From Batillaria attramentaria (Eukaryota > Mollusca > Gastropoda > Batillariidae): 64,000 nt of DNA. A program made the position numbers and the translations under genes. Positions 1-18,211 of the stretch are shown piece after piece (positions within the stretch are counted from its first letter, which is position 1; every line of letters starts with the position of its first letter). The stretch spans positions 123,501-187,500 of the forward strand of contig JACVVK020000476.1 of assembly GCA_018292915.2 (NCBI GenBank), in the 5' to 3' direction. The notes below the pieces were generated by a model. That model did no database searches, was not told the origin of the DNA, and saw only the letters and a program-made list of their open reading frames with translations.

Positions 1-896
1 AATCCTGTTTTTGCGCACGATCCGGAACAGCAAACTGGTACGTATGTATTTATATGTAATGGTAGTACTGTAAGAAACTCAGTCCCGACTTTCTCCAGGG
101 GCAACAATGAAGAAACAATGAAGAAACACCGAAAGAAAATTAACACCTAGAAGCATGCTCGTCTTGCATACGTAGAAAGATGAAGAGAAGTGTTTACGAA
201 ATGAGTGAACTCTTTACGCTGAAACTTGTCAAAATGTGTCAAAAGATAATATAAGAAATCCGTATCTCGATAAGGATACGTGTGCTATTATTGTCCATAA
301 CGTCAACTATCGTCATCACTTGTAATAAGTGCAGATTGATAATTCATACAGGAAGACTTAAGAAACACACGGAAGTTACACAACAACTTGCGAATTAAAA
401 ACTCATAATGCAGAACACTGTTCGGTTGACCTTATTTTGCGGGCCATTTTTGGCCAGCCGGGCGTCATAACAAAATTAGTTTCGAGTTCACACAAAACGG
501 GTATTATTGTTGTTGTTGCTTATTTCAACAGGCACCTCTACTGGGCATGCTACCCTGGGGAGCTCAACAGAGAATCCAGAAAGTCCCGACTATGTCAACG
601 TACAAACCTTCCGTCTGTCACACGATTACGTGAACACACCACCGACTTGGCCTTCGTCCAGCGGTTCTGTCCCTGGGATCAGCTCTACACAGGACAGTCC
701 AGTGAGACTAGAAAACTACACTTCACTGACGGATAGGAGGTCTGTGCACATCTACACTGACCTCGGACCCCAAGGTACAAGCCATCAAGCGAGGAGGACT
801 GGGTTCTCTGGGCAAAATCTGCATCGCAGCATCCCGGAAGCTGCTACTGGAGAAGAGGACAAAGATGATATGCCAGACTATTTGGATCTGTTATAG
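1..896 (+). CDS. Gene A (3' end only): cytoplasmic tail of a MAM-receptor paralogue with ITAM-like motif
   Basis: Two terminal exons are visible: 1-37 (donor GTACGT at 38) and 532-896 (acceptor AG at 530-531, stop TAG at 894-896). The phase-1 junction joins cleanly. The encoded tail is hydrophilic with no domain apart from tyrosine motifs: YVNV and YVNT eight residues apart (YxN resembles Grb2-type SH2 sites), then YTSLTDRRSVHIYTDL (717-764), which fits the ITAM pattern YxxL-x8-YxxL. Assignment to the family of genes B, C and D rests on position, strand, the same short-exon-then-tail-exon ending, phase 1 into the last exon, and the same style of tail. The extracellular part lies left of the window, so the MAM domain here is inferred. 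Phosphorylation is also inferred. Confidence 0.7.
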
Positions 897-1334
897 ACGC
901 GCAAAAGAACGCATCGTTGTTGCCAAACTTGGATGGTTGTTTAGTCGGCCACGAGAGTAATTGGAAGTGGATCTAACGAGCAGACTATGGGGAGAGGGGG
1001 CCAAGGATAGCTACCTTAACTGAACAGTCTAACTGAACGCTATTCAGTGTAACTCTGATGCCTAAGACATGAATGAAACTTGGGTAAGGACTACTGCGTA
1101 CTGTACAGTATTTAATTAATTGATTGTTGTAACTGATATAACTTAACCGGGGTTGTGCATAGATGTAATGCATATATAGATTGCTACCGGTTAAGAAGGT
1201 ATGATTCACTGTGCTTCCACAGAATCGTATTTTCCTATAGACTAACCATACAACTATTATCCCAAGCTGGGAACAAAAAAATGAAGGGAAACAAATCATT
1301 GTGCATTACTTCTGGACCATTGTGTTCCCATTTC

Positions 1335-1373
<39 letters not shown>

Positions 1374-1402
1374 AGTTGATCAGGAAGTGGGTTTGTTGTT
1401 GA

Positions 1403-1404
<2 letters not shown>

Positions 1405-1477
<73 letters not shown>

Positions 1478-1492
1478 GCGGGGGGGGGGGGG
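1405..1492. repeat. (GT)n microsatellite with poly-G end
   Basis: About 36 uninterrupted GT units followed by a run of G. Read directly from the sequence. Confidence 0.98.
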
Positions 1493-2291
1493 AGAGGAGG
1501 AGTGGGTGGATGGGGATCCAAGAGGCTGAGTTTCATTTTCGGAAGTCATACTTTCTGGTAAAAGAATAGCTTACGAGACCTGTATATAACACATGTTGAT
1601 CATTTGCTTGGTGACTGAATTTGTTCGTGTTTCGTCCGCACTTTACAAGTGGATGAGAGGGCCAACTTCCGCGCGTATAATTAAGAACAATTAATTTTGA
1701 GTAATTTGTGTTGCGTCTGCAGGCACTTGATTGGAGCATTACATTTTTACAGAAATCAACGTCTGCAGTCATCGTCATCATCAGCAAACCTTTCATACTG
1801 ATGAAATGTATAAACTTTAAGTCAGCGTTTAATAATACCATCATTTCCAAAGATTATTTCTTCTGCCTTATTGCATCGTACATCGAATTTTGTCTATACC
1901 CATTCAGATTGCTGTATATAATCTGCTGTAGGGGTATATTACAGTCACTGTACTATATTTACGAGGAAGCTGTTGTACATTCAAAATTGTTTCATTCCAT
2001 AAAGTTTTCCTGAAGCGTACGACCGCCGGACACGAAATAGGACGCGAACAACTGCCAAGTGATTGTCAAGTGATCCATTTTCCTATTCTATTATTCCGTT
2101 GGAGCAGAAGAATTCAAAAGAAAGTTATGTGTACCTTTTTAGTCATGTATCCTTTAATATGTTTTGTGCGTGTACTAAATCATTAAAAATCTGCGAAAAC
2201 GACAAGAGTTTTGTTTTGTTTTGTTTTGTTTTTTTTTAAATTGAATTCTACCTTTACTAAAGAATTTTTAAGCGTGACTTTTAAATAGCCA

Positions 2292-2295
<4 letters not shown>

Positions 2296-2378
<83 letters not shown>

Positions 2379-2425
2379 GCGCGCGCGCGCGCACTCAAGA
2401 TTGAGAGAGAGAGAGAGAGTGAGAA
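2296..2425. repeat. Compound (TC)n-(AC)n-(GC)n-(GA)n microsatellite
   Basis: Polypyrimidine CT units pass into CA units, then a short GC alternation, then GA units. The GC/AC alternation is a Z-DNA-prone pattern. Read directly from the sequence. Confidence 0.97.
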
Positions 2426-2606
2426 TGAGAGTGAGAGTGACAGAGAGACAGAGTGTGCATAACATGCGTCAGACATACGACCGTATAACTTCCTTGCAGT
2501 TCTTTCAACAGCCACATATGATGTTAGTTGAGAAAAACTTCCTGGTGCTTACTTGTACTGTACATTTCCCTCATTTCTGAACGAGACTTTGAACTGTCAA
2601 CACATC

Positions 2607-2854
2607 ATGCGAACTCTGCTGTGTTTGAGCTACTTACTGGCCTGTGCTGTACTCATTGTTTCAGCAGAAAACAACGATCCTGAGTGAGTAACTACGATCT
2701 TAGGAAAATGTTTCATTCATAATAATAATATTTATAGGGCGCCTATCCCCGGGGAACAAGCGCTAAGCGCCTTACATTCTAAAACCGAAGTATAAAAAAA
2801 AAAATTCACTCCGTGTACACTACGTAAAAACAACTAAAAAAATGTAAAAGAGCA

Positions 2855-2933
<79 letters not shown>

Positions 2934-4027
2934 CACGACTGAGTAGAAATGATAAAGAATAGACAGAGACAATTAAAAACCAAGAACAAGTACCAGTGAT
3001 AAAACCCAAAACAAAAGGATAGATTGGAATGAGCCAGATAAAAACTTAAAAGATAGCAGTGGTGAGAAGCTAAATGTAAGACATTAAAGATGGGACCTTG
3101 CGCATTTTGAGGTCACAGCTCATAGGTATGATCGCGCAGGTCAGTCCAGATACTTTAAAAACAAGTGTGTCTTAAGATTAGATTTAAAAGACGACAGTGT
3201 AGGACAATCTCTGAGGGGCTTTGGTAAAGTATTCCATGTAGCAGGACCAGAGTAAGAAAAAGAACGTTTCCGGAAACTGATTAGATTAAAACGAGGGACA
3301 CAGAGGTGCCCTGCTTCCTGGGAGCGCAGAGATCGGGTAGGAACGTATGGAGTGAGGAGCTCAGCAAGGTATGAAGGTGTGTTATAGACTGCAGAGTGCG
3401 GTAGCACAGAGTGGTAACCTTGTATTCGATCCTAGCCTTCACTGGCAGCCAATGCAACTGTCTCAGGAGAGATTTTGCATGGTCTCGCTTGGATATGCGG
3501 AGGACTAGTCTTGCCGCGTTGTTCTGAAGTCTCTGTAAACGGTTGATTTTATCGTCAGGCAAGCCGGACAACAAAGAACTGCAGTAGTCAAGCCGAGACA
3601 AGACAAAGGCTGACATCAGTTTTTTCGTGGCCTCGACTGACAGGAACGGTCTGATATGGGCTATCCTTCGGATTACAAAACCTTATAATCGAAAGCCTAT
3701 GGTCGACACAAATTATTGTTTTTCTGCTCCCGTCTTTGAACTTTAAAATAAAATACTTTACCAACAAAGCCCGTGAAAATTTATCGTTTCGAAGATCTAC
3801 ACTTTCGTGTATCTGGGCATACAGCGAAAGAGTAAAAGATAGTTACACAAAGTACCCGTTTCACAGAGAATTATTAAATTAATTATTGGTCTTTGGTGGC
3901 ATGGAAACATCATCAAATTTACAATACATCTAAGTCGCGTCTGAGCCGTTGCACGAATGGAACCAAAACTTTTGTGCAAGCAAACAATGTAATGATTCAC
4001 AAATAGAAAATGTCTCCCCAAATTTAA

Positions 4028-4058
<31 letters not shown>

Positions 4059-5690
4059 ATTTATTGCTTCTCAGTTACAATTAAGAAGAATTTGCTTTGC
4101 TCCTCTTGATAATAAAACACAATTGATATACACAAACATACCATATAAATACATATACACATTCACACACTCAGTCATTGATACTATTACCCGGTAAGTA
4201 AAGAGTTAAACTGGAGTGCTTCCACACCAGTCTATCATTTTTCATTACACTTTAATCCTGACTAAGGCAGTCATTTAGGGCAATGACAGAGGATGGAATG
4301 AATGATTTCCTAAAACGTACTGTTTTCGTTTTGATACATCTCCACCTTCTCCCCGAAGGTAGCATCTCAAAACACCCATTCAGTGGGTGGGTGATGTCTC
4401 CCACAATTCTCATTACCTTTTTATATGAGCGGGTAGCAAAGAGATATTCCACGCTGGCTAGTTCTAAACCAGTTATTTGCTCTGCCTAAAGACAACATTA
4501 TTTGATAAATTCACATTAATAAATGAATGGTACAGTCTGTGATTTTTGTGTGTGTTCAAACTTGTATTGTATTATGTATTATTATGTATTTTGACGACGG
4601 AATCGTCTCTTCTTTGCGATAATGCTATCGGAAATAAGGCGCTGAGATTCGAGTTCAAGAAGCACAAATGAAAGAAAAGTAAACGTCTTATTTTTTTTCA
4701 GTGTAACCGTGATCGAAGAATACACTGCCGGTAAGTGCTTTATTTGTTCTGTATATATCTACACTGTAATTTGTATGTATAATTCAACAAATTAATCACA
4801 CGAGATACAGGCAACGATGTTTGGATGATGGGTACGATTAGTTAAGTTTTGCACAGTTCACGGCTCTCCGTAATTTCCTGTACAAAAGCAGGAAATAAAT
4901 TAATGCAAGCGATGAGGGGGTGGGTGGGTGCTTGGGGGTTTAATATGCAAGCGATGAGCAACTTTCAAAGTCTCAAGAAGTATTTTCAACAGACGCTGTA
5001 ACTGTTGCATCAGTGACTTCGTCAAAGACTTAGAGCTGATTTTTCACCGTTGAATGCAAATCGGTTGTCACGTGACAGGAAACTATAATAACTCCTTACC
5101 CTGGTGCTATAACCTATCAGTATCTAGACGTGCATTTCGCCTCAGTCCTCAGTAACGACGACCAACAGTTGGTCATACTTTTGTACGTGTCATTTATGTC
5201 ATTGTAGGCAACTGAGGTTGATTTGCGAGCTTGGAACGATCAGCTCGCGTCTCTTGAACAGACGTGTGTCACCTTAAAATCCTACATAAAAGTAATGGTT
5301 ACATTTTGTTGTACATGTAATTTGTTTCAGCTAACTGTGACTTTGCACGCGATTGGTGCGGATGGACAAACAAGGATGATTCCAACGCCACTGTCAAATG
5401 GCGTCTGCGGGACAGAATCTTCGGTAAGGGTCTCTCTCTCTCTCTCTGAAACCATTACTTATTAACGTTTTACGTGTCTTTGGTATGAAGCCAAGACCAA
5501 CATTTTTCACAAGAATAAACGCAGCAATCCGCAAAAATCAAGTCAGGAAGAAGCGCTTTTGCTTCTGATATTTTTTCTGCGTAGGGCTCCATTTTGACCT
5601 ATTTATATGTACGACAGAGCATTTTTAAACCACTCGTTCTTCTGGTTGAAATATCTCAAGTGGTTCTTTGTTCACTGATTACATCGAGTG

Positions 5691-5733
<43 letters not shown>

Positions 5734-7592
5734 GCATCCCTTTTATGGTGACAGGCAGAGCTGCAGAACCAGTTGGCGATTTCCTTTTTCTAATTCGGGC
5801 GTACATAAGGTAAATCCGTAAATCAAATATGAGAAAACACCATTTGCTTGGCTGTATTTCAGGTAGCGACTGTTTGGTAGCAGACTTGAGTGGCAAACCC
5901 AAGGGGAACCTGGCTTTGCTGGCAAGCCCGTGGTTCAAACCCAACGAACATCGTCAGTGCAGTTTGAGATTTCGGTTTTTCAAGGGCGACACTGACGCAT
6001 GTGAGCTTGCAGTGACCGTGGCCACAGCGACCAGCGGACGGAAAATATGGAGTAGGACACGAGGGACGTTCCTAGCCTTTTTTTCCACCGTTAACTGGAT
6101 TGATATACCTTTCACTGACAAAATTCACCGGGTGAGCTACTTATCATTCCCCCTGTCCGCATCTCTCCCCTCCCTTCTGTTCCCATAAGTAATGCCTATC
6201 AAAGGCCCAGTTTCCGACATACCTAGGTGGTACCCAGAACACACCATTAAGTGAATGACTAAGACGCGTGCACACTTACAGCTTCACACAGGCTAGCATT
6301 TATCCAGCAAGCTTACCGCTAGTTATGGCTAACCCGACAGTGATCGGGGAAGTCACATCCTGGAGGAGAGGGGCATGGTGGCTAGCTTACCGCAAGCCGT
6401 ACAGCGTTTGCCAGAGTGCCGGCACGAATGACCACATTAACTTCTGATCGCGGCAGCTCCTCTATACGCATACCAATAGGAAGGTACAGCCACAACCACA
6501 AGCTTAACTGTTCCAGGACACTGTCTTCTGTGAAGCCTGTAGTGAACAAGCCTATCTTAGCACAACGAAAGTACAACAAAAATTGCATCGAGACAGACGT
6601 TTTACGAGTTAAACCTTTTCCAGCTTGATTGACGGATGCATTTGTTTTGTTTCTTTCTTTCTTCACATAAATCGTGTATTTCCTATTAATGCACGCTTAG
6701 GTGCAAGTCTGTTTTGCCGTCATTCTTCCATTGTATCCTATTTGGGAGGGGAAGTAAAGGTAGGCCGAAACCCCGACACTAAAGGTTGTACCTATGTCAT
6801 GACCCTTTGTCGTTACAGATCGTGTTTGAAGGGAGGCAGTTGACCGGTGGTTCCTGTGGCTTTCATCGGGAGATCGGAGTGGATGATATACGTTTCCGAT
6901 GTTTCCGTGCCAGTGAGCCTACTCACGAGTCAACTACAACACCAACGACAACAACGCAGAAACGTAGGAAGTCAAAGAAACACCGGAAACACACAGCCGG
7001 TATAGAAGATTTTAAAGTCAAACTACATTTAGGACAGTCTTATAGACTGGACAGGCATGTCGTTGATTTAAGCATTCAGAATGATGGCATTTTGCACCTC
7101 ATTCACCCAGTAATTTGATCATCATGTTCAGTCTTTGAAAGAATCTCCATCATACGTATACACCTATTCAGATATTAATTATGTCACTCGCTGTTGTTGT
7201 TCGTTTTCTGTTTGCTTTTTTTGTCACAAACGATCTCGCGCAAACTTGCAAAGATGCGAAAATTATTGTGATCTTTACAGAGTTCACCGTCAGAAGAGAA
7301 TGAGGTCTTCACCGGTATTCACTTGTGAAAACATCTCTCCGGAATTAAAATAATAACACAAATGTATTTACAGAAATCCCGACTAACCAAGAACAGGGGC
7401 TGAGCGATGGGGGAAAAGCAGGAATCGGTATCGCTGCGCTACTTCTTGTCGTTGCTTTAGTCGCTGTTATCGTCACCATCCTGAGAAAGTGGTCATCAGT
7501 TGGCGAACAGTGTCCTTTGCTCAGGGCGCACACCACAAAGAGAGAAAATACGTAAATACAATCATGCCATCTGTCTCTGTCTGTCCGTCTAG

Positions 7593-7634
<42 letters not shown>

Positions 7635-7846
7635 CAACTTTTATTTATTTATTTTTTCTGTTTGCATCCCTTCTTCTTTTCTTTATGGCAGTGGAGCAAC
7701 GGCAAGTTTGGAAATGGGTTCATATATCTTCTTCCCGCATTGCCCGCATGTATCTTCATGTGTTCCCCGTGTGAACGGGCTGGCGGCCCAACACAATAAA
7801 CAAATTGAATATCTTCTTCCGTTGGAAAACGAAGGATCGTTATCGT

Positions 7847-7942
<96 letters not shown>

Positions 7943-7976
7943 TAGGCTAATATAAGAAAATGCGAACACGCAGCCG

Positions 7977-8044
<68 letters not shown>

Positions 8045-11000
8045 GTTGTGCGATCGCTGAGTACATTAGCAAGGACGAGATCGAAGACGGGACTCTGTAC
8101 CTGTACGCTGTTCATTGCAACCAGGAAAGACAGATAATCGTAAATGTAACACAAAAAACACAAACACAAAACACGTAATTCTCTAACCTTATAATTATCT
8201 CCGTTGACGTTTGCGGGTGTACTTTCACAGTATTCTGAAGACTTTCGCACAATGGCGCATGTAGCTGCTGCATAAAGTTCAGGCATCCATGAGGTGCAAT
8301 TCCGTCTTTGAAAATAAACCGTCGTCGGTCCTTTTTCCTGGAGAGAATTCAAAATTTAAAGTGTTTTAAAGCTTACACTTAAACGGTCACAAAGCAGTCA
8401 AATTGTTTTTGTTCTGGTGGTGTTTTGGTATGTTTTGTTTCGTTTTTAAACAAATAATCTTCTTCCAATTCCTATTATTGTTGTTGTTGTTGTTGTTCTT
8501 CTTCTTCTTCTTCAAGAAATAGGAAACCCTGTCTTCGAAACACCGGTCCTAATTATTGTCTTTCCATGTTGTGTTCCTAGCAGTAAATGTCTACGTACTC
8601 ACTCGTGAAGGCTTTTTTCACCTTCTCAATGACAGTTCCTTTGTTTTCGTTACTGTATCTGCACCATTTGACATACATGCTATGTCAACTGGCACTTACA
8701 AGAACAAACACACATATCAGACAGATAGAACCACTAACCATGCAGCCTGAGTGAGTGAGTGAGTTTTTAAAGCCGCGCAAGCCACAAAGACTAATTCGCG
8801 GCTGAGTGTGCCTGCACTACATGAAAAAAACTAAAATGTAACGGTGGAAAAAGGATGCAAACTGGTCTACGGGGCAAGCCTGAACTTTCTACAGGTACGT
8901 ATCTGAGAACATCGCAACGGCGGATTTTTCATTAAAAAAACGAAAGGTCTGTCAGTCGTGTATTCTGGGATTCAAAGGAATTAAATAAAAAAAATATGAA
9001 TTGTGGCATATTTTGTTTGCGACGGCAACAAACACTGGACATTTCAAAGAGTACACTTCAGAATACTCACAGCTCTCCTTCGATCTGTCGTCTGCTGCGT
9101 GCATAGCTCGGCGGACTATGTACTCGAAACTATGTACTACCCGAGAAGACGAGTGTGAAGTGATGATTTTCACGGGAAAATAAAAACCAAGCTCCGTCAG
9201 AAACTTCACGATTTATGAGTTTCGACACCATGACCACAAAGAGTGGGTGGAGTGACTCTGCTCAAACCAAGACGACATAAATTTAAAAATAAAAGCTTGA
9301 TCAGAAACGACCAAATGTCGTCTGCTCAGTCAAAAATAACCGCGCATGCACCCGCGTGACCTTGTCCGAGAACACCTGCGAAGACGAAAAAGTTCTTGAT
9401 GGGTCAAGTTCGTCTACCACAGTTTTCAGATTTTGAGTGTGAAAATCACATTGAGTGTCTCCGACGTTTTCTTGCATCGATGTTTGCATCGTTTTAATCA
9501 TTGAATAATATGATCGTATTCGTAGAGTATGGTAGGACCCAGAATCATTACAATTTTTTTTTTTTTAAATGATGCACATGGATGTCTGGCGATTTTCCTT
9601 CTTCGCGAAGCACAGACGAAACTGCTGATATGGCGCCAAAGAAAGTTTTGTCGTGTTTTTTTTTCGGGGGGGGGGGGGTGCACTTTTGAATACGCACAGG
9701 ATACTTTCACGACTAATACTGGACACAGCTAATACTGGACACAATTAGTGTACAATTCCATTCATCAATGGCGACGTCAAATTGAAAATAAACAACGAAC
9801 TAGACCCATTCAGCTCTGTGGCTGTCTTACGCTGGCGCGTGCTGGCTTAGTAACGGGACGTGGTGTGATACCTCGCACGAAAAAAATGCTGGAAGTTTTT
9901 GACCTCATTGGAGGGTAGCGGATTGATTGGCAATGTCAGTTTTGGCTACGGCGGTTTGAAGCTCGGAAATGAGTCAAAACAGATCCACGGGAACACTACT
10001 CGGGTCATGGATTCGAATTCCGCCCGGCCTTTCCCACGTTGCCCAGTCTTTGATATCACCACTATGTGGTAGGAAAGGACGTTTAAAAAGCAACAACAAC
10101 CACCGACCATCTCTCCCTCTCTCTCTCTCTCTTATAGGGGAACCGGGATAGCCGAGCGGTAGAGCGTCGGACGTTAAATGCTCAAGTCGCGGGTTCGAAT
10201 CCCGGCTAGAGCCGAATATTTGTGCTGGCCTTTTCCCTGTGTCTCGTAGACCCGTCTTTGACATCACCCATAAGTGGTGGAAAAGGACACCCATCCACCC
10301 TCTTCAGTATGTCGTTTCTCAGTTTGTAAAACTATAAATAACGGGCAAGGCAGAAAGGTACATGCTCTGTAGCAAGCAGTCTCACGTCGTATTTGTTCAA
10401 TATTTGTCTTATTCCTCTGTGCCACCGTGGATCTAATCCTGTTTTGTTTTTCGTTGTGCAGAGAATCACCTCAAATTGATGGCGTTGTCAATAGCGCCTA
10501 TTCTGTCGACACGGATGACATGAAAGGTGCGTTTCCTCATTTCTATGAAACGGGTGTTAGTACTTCCTTCTTTACAATGCTTCCTAGTAGATAGACATTT
10601 TTCCTCCGATCATGGACAAGTAATATGCGGATTTACTTAACCGGCACGTTTATGAAAATACCCAGGGGACTTCGTATTTTCAGACTCATGCACGTATGTT
10701 GTTTAATCTGATTTTTTGGGAGCTACATCTGAACGCCTCTTTTTTTCTTCTTCTTGTGGAAGAAAGCATGAATACACGTATTCATATAAATCAAGCGTAT
10801 GTTTAAACTACTCCCCTCCCCCCCCCCAACAACAACAACAACACAAAAAAACAACAAACAAACAAACAAAACCCACAAAACAAAACAAAAAACCCACAAA
10901 ACAAAACAACAACAACAAAAACGAAAAAAGACAAAACAAACAAACAAACAAACAAAAACAACAACAACAACAAAACCCCCAAAGATCATATGAAGCAGAC

Positions 11001-11340
11001 GGATTGATTTTGCCCCTCACTCTGCTTTCATTTGCTAGGTTCACGCATCAGGAGGCACGATGACGATTACGAGATAACGGACCCTCCCCAGCGCATCCCT
11101 GCCAACGGCTCAACTCTCCAGGCGAACGACATCACAAGCACTGGAGATCAGCCTACTCGTGATTACAACAGGCTGTCCTTCTTACCTCTACGCACCGCAT
11201 TGCCCACCAGAACCACCGCCCCGTACGACACACTTACTAGGCAGGGACGTCCTGATCAAGGTGACCACGGAGGTCGTGAGACAAAAGGAACCACACATGA
11301 CTACGAGAACGCCTGGATGGGTGAAACAACGTGGATGTGA
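2607..11340 (+). CDS. Gene B: MAM-domain type I transmembrane receptor with YxxL tail
   Basis: Eight exons: 2607-2683, 4702-4730, 5331-5423, 5863-6131, 6819-6999, 7374-7551, 10462-10526, 11039-11340; phases 2,1,1,0,1,2,1; about 397 aa. Exon 1 starts MRTLLCLSYLLACAVLIVSA, a signal peptide. Exons 3-5 form one MAM domain: CDFARDWCGW start, LASPW core, and IVFEG...GVDDIRF end. A Thr-rich then Lys/Arg-rich stalk follows. Exon 6 holds the TM helix (residues GIGIAALLLVVALVAVIVTIL). The tail has SAYSVD, DYEIT, DYNRL, PYDTL and DYENA tyrosines; YNRL and YDTL are 16 residues apart, so no strict ITAM. MAM domains mediate extracellular adhesion or homophilic contact, and the tail suggests SH2-dependent signalling (inference). 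An alternative donor at 6964 also keeps phase 1 and would drop the basic stalk segment. An ATTAAA at 12139 may be the poly(A) signal. Confidence 0.86.
2718..3690 (-). mobile_element. L2/CR1-type LINE 3' fragment (dead)
   Basis: On the minus strand, 3616-3281 encodes a reverse-transcriptase C-terminal segment (LDYCSSLLSGLPDDKINRLQ, then LHWLPVKARIEYKV). It continues in another frame from about 3407 to 3141 (YVPTRSLRSQ, FSYSGPATWNTLPK, FKSNLKTHLF). One or more indels near 3380-3400 break the frame. The element ends in a 3' tail with AAGGCGCTTAGCGCTTG and (ATT)n, the typical end of L2/CR1-like elements. A (CA)n microsatellite at 2856-2931 interrupts its 3' UTR. It sits in intron 1 of gene B. Confidence 0.9.
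2856..2931. repeat. (AC)n microsatellite
   Basis: About 38 AC units inside the LINE 3' UTR in gene B intron 1. Confidence 0.97.
4029..4490 (-). mobile_element. Second L2/CR1-like LINE 3' fragment with (TTATC)n tail
   Basis: Minus-strand 4452-4252 encodes a short C-terminal segment including FEMLPSGRRWRCIKTKTVRF and RKSFIPSSVIALND. This is the LPSGRRxR...FRxSFxPxA signature common at the end of LINE ORF2. Downstream on that strand the element ends at 4029-4060 in five or six GATAA units (TTATC on the element strand). Only the 3' end survives. It lies in gene B intron 1. Confidence 0.82.
5696..5730. repeat. (TC)n microsatellite in gene B intron 3
   Basis: About 17 TC units, read directly. A shorter (TC)n begins right at the exon 3 donor region (5429-5447). 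Confidence 0.95.
7593..8041. repeat. Cluster of dinucleotide microsatellites in gene B intron 6
   Basis: (TC)n at 7601-7629; compound (TC)n-(AC)n-(AG)n at 7850-7942; and (TG)n at 7979-8041. No exon is seen between 7552 and 10461, the largest intron of gene B at 2.9 kb. That intron also holds a GTGAGTGAGTGAG-led repeat at about 8748-8830 that resembles 46672-46760, a poly-G at 9666-9677, and the SINE copies listed separately. Confidence 0.9.
9890..9985 (+). repeat. Diverged relative of the 24.58-24.67 kb repeat
   Basis: The segment with GCGGATTGATTGG followed by GCTCGGAAATGAGTCAAAACAG closely parallels 24580-24666 (GCGGATCGATTGG, then TCTCGGAAATGGGTCAAAACAG). It is probably a fragment of the same element family as the long inverted-repeat element in gene C. 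Confidence 0.6.
9995..10105 (+). mobile_element. SINE-1 partial copy (tRNA-derived)
   Basis: Begins within the tRNA-like head (CGGGTCATGGATTCGAATTCC, a B-box region) and continues into the family body (TTGCCCAGTCTTTGATATCA, then GGAAAGGACGTT) with a CAACAAC-like end. The A box is missing. Confidence 0.8.
10137..10300 (+). mobile_element. SINE-1 copy (tRNA-derived)
   Basis: Head GATAGCCGAGCGGTAGAGCG (A box) and GGGTTCGAATCCCGGC (B box), then the family body with TTTGTGCTGGCC, GTCTTTGACATCACCC and TGGTGGAAAAGGAC. Inserted directly after the partial copy at 9995 in gene B intron 6. Confidence 0.88.
10815..10980. repeat. (CAA)n/(CAAA)n-rich purine/C tract
   Basis: About 165 bases almost without T, built from AAC, AAAC and AAAAC units after a C-run, within gene B intron 7. 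Apparent reading frames across it are low complexity. Confidence 0.93.
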
Positions 11341-11382
11341 TAATGTCATTCGGTGATGATCTTACGACCAACAGAAACCGAG

Positions 11383-11563
11383 GGGAGCCGCGGTGGTCGA
11401 ATGGTAGAGCGTTGGACTTCTAATGCTCGGGTCGTGAGTTCGATCCCGGCTGTGGCCAAATACTTGTGCTGGCTTTTTCATCGTTGCCCCGTCTTTGATA
11501 TCACCCTATGTGGTGGGAAAGGACGTTAAACCCCCAAACACCCACCCACCCACCCCACCCAAC
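11383..11563 (+). mobile_element. SINE-1 copy, nearly full length
   Basis: GAGCCGCGGTGGTCGAATGG head with A box, TTCTAA in the anticodon-loop position (tRNA-Arg(TCT)-like), B box GAGTTCGATCCC, body CCGTCTTTGATATCACCC and tail GGACGTTAAACCCCC followed by CCCA repeats. It lies in the 3' flank or UTR of gene B, 43 bases after the stop. Confidence 0.9.
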
Positions 11564-12479
11564 AGAAACCGAACTCACGAGAACGTCGAGATCAGAGATG
11601 TTGTACGCTGGTTAAATTTAGGCACGAATTTAAGGCCATTTGCGTCTTTTGTTTGCTTTGAATTTTAAAAATGAAATAATGTTAGGAAAGTCCAACTGCA
11701 TTTTCTGTAAATATCAAACATGCAGTGAACCAAACCGCTGTCGTGCAGTGTCCTGACTGGTTCGTTATATTTTATGCATGTACATCAGAAATTATCCCCC
11801 TTTACTTTACCTCTAGCATTTTAGTACTAGTAAGCTCTCAAAAGTCTTTGTAGTGTTGTTTTCTGGTTTGTTTGTTTGCTTGCTCTTTTCTGTTGTTGTT
11901 TTGGTTGTTGTTGTGTTTTGAGGGGAGTGGGGGTGGGGGGTAGCGTTTGTTGAAGATCATGTGTTCTACACATGTTGTTGAGCTTTTTTATTTAGTATAT
12001 ACCATTTAAAATCGTCAATGATTTTTACTCTTTCCCTCAATGTGTGTTTCTATTTCAGTGTACGTTTCCATTTCCCGTTGAATCCCATTTTACTGTATGT
12101 CAGTAACACGCGAATATGGGTTACCTACTGTCTTTGATATTAAAGTATCATCTTGAAATTTTGATCTTCACACTCAACCTTGTTACAGGAAGCTCTCTCT
12201 CTCTCTCTCTCTCTTCAAGAAATAAATAATCCTTTCCAACAGATTAGAAATACCGTTTATAAGGCAGCAATATATTACAAAACTTACAAAACCTCAAGCA
12301 CAGGTCAGGAGAGTGTTTATTTCCACAATACAAACTGCCAGAGGTAAAAATCGTTTAAGCCAGACTCTGGGACTCAGCTAATAAGAATAGGGGAACTATA
12401 TTCGGAAACTTGCCGTATGCACTCCAAGGAACAGTGGAACAATATCAACAACAACAATGCAAACCCAATAATAATAACA
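11564..12479. other. Spacer/3' flank of gene B
   Basis: No exon recognised. It contains T/G-rich low complexity at about 11860-11940, an ATTAAA at 12139-12144 as a candidate poly(A) signal for gene B, and a (CT)n at 12191-12214. Confidence 0.5.
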
Positions 12480-12555
12480 CAAAATATTAATGATAACAAT
12501 AATAAATAATGGATCTTTATATGGCGCTTGTACTCGGAGAGCTCTAAGCGCTTAC
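12480..12555 (-). repeat. Solo L2-type LINE 3' tail
   Basis: AATAATAAATAATGG, then TATGGCGCTTG and CTCTAAGCGCTTACA. This matches the 3' tail seen at the end of the LINE fragments at 2718 and 28605. Followed by a (CA)n-(CG)n tract at 12628-12689. Confidence 0.75.
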
Positions 12556-12635
12556 ACAGTTAAGAAAAATAAGATAAAATAAAATGGCATGAAAGTAATG
12601 CCAGAGAGAACAATAAAAGACATAGCAAACACTCA

Positions 12636-12689
<54 letters not shown>

Positions 12690-13021
12690 GAGGGAGAGTT
12701 CTTCAAACCTGCAGCATGTACACGTATACATAAGCAAAACTAAGCAGGGGCTAACGGGCTCCACTAGACTGTGGTAAAGTCGAGCTCATCTCTCTCCATG
12801 TGCTCCTGGACAGGGCCACAAAATAGCAGAATGTGCACGTATACAACGTATACATAAGCAAAACTAAGCAGGGGGTAATGGGCTCTTCACCCTTTCGTGG
12901 TGGAAAAGGGCGTTAAACTCCCAAACACCCACCTATCCCTCTCCCCGTGCTCCAGGACAGGGCCACAAAATAACCAAAACTGTAGAACGTACACGTATAC
13001 ATAAGCAGAACCAAGCAGGGG

Positions 13022-18211
<5,190 letters not shown>

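Larger units (their letters stand above)
897..2606. other. Intergenic spacer between genes A and B with compound microsatellites
   Basis: No coding exon was recognised. The stretch holds a (GA)n tract near 1340-1369, a (GT)n tract of about 36 units at 1405-1476 followed by poly-G, and a compound (TC)n-(AC)n-(GC)n-(GA)n tract at about 2296-2425. Apparent reading frames here are simple-repeat translations. The gene B promoter should lie in the last few hundred bases, but no TATA-like or other motif stands out. Confidence 0.6.
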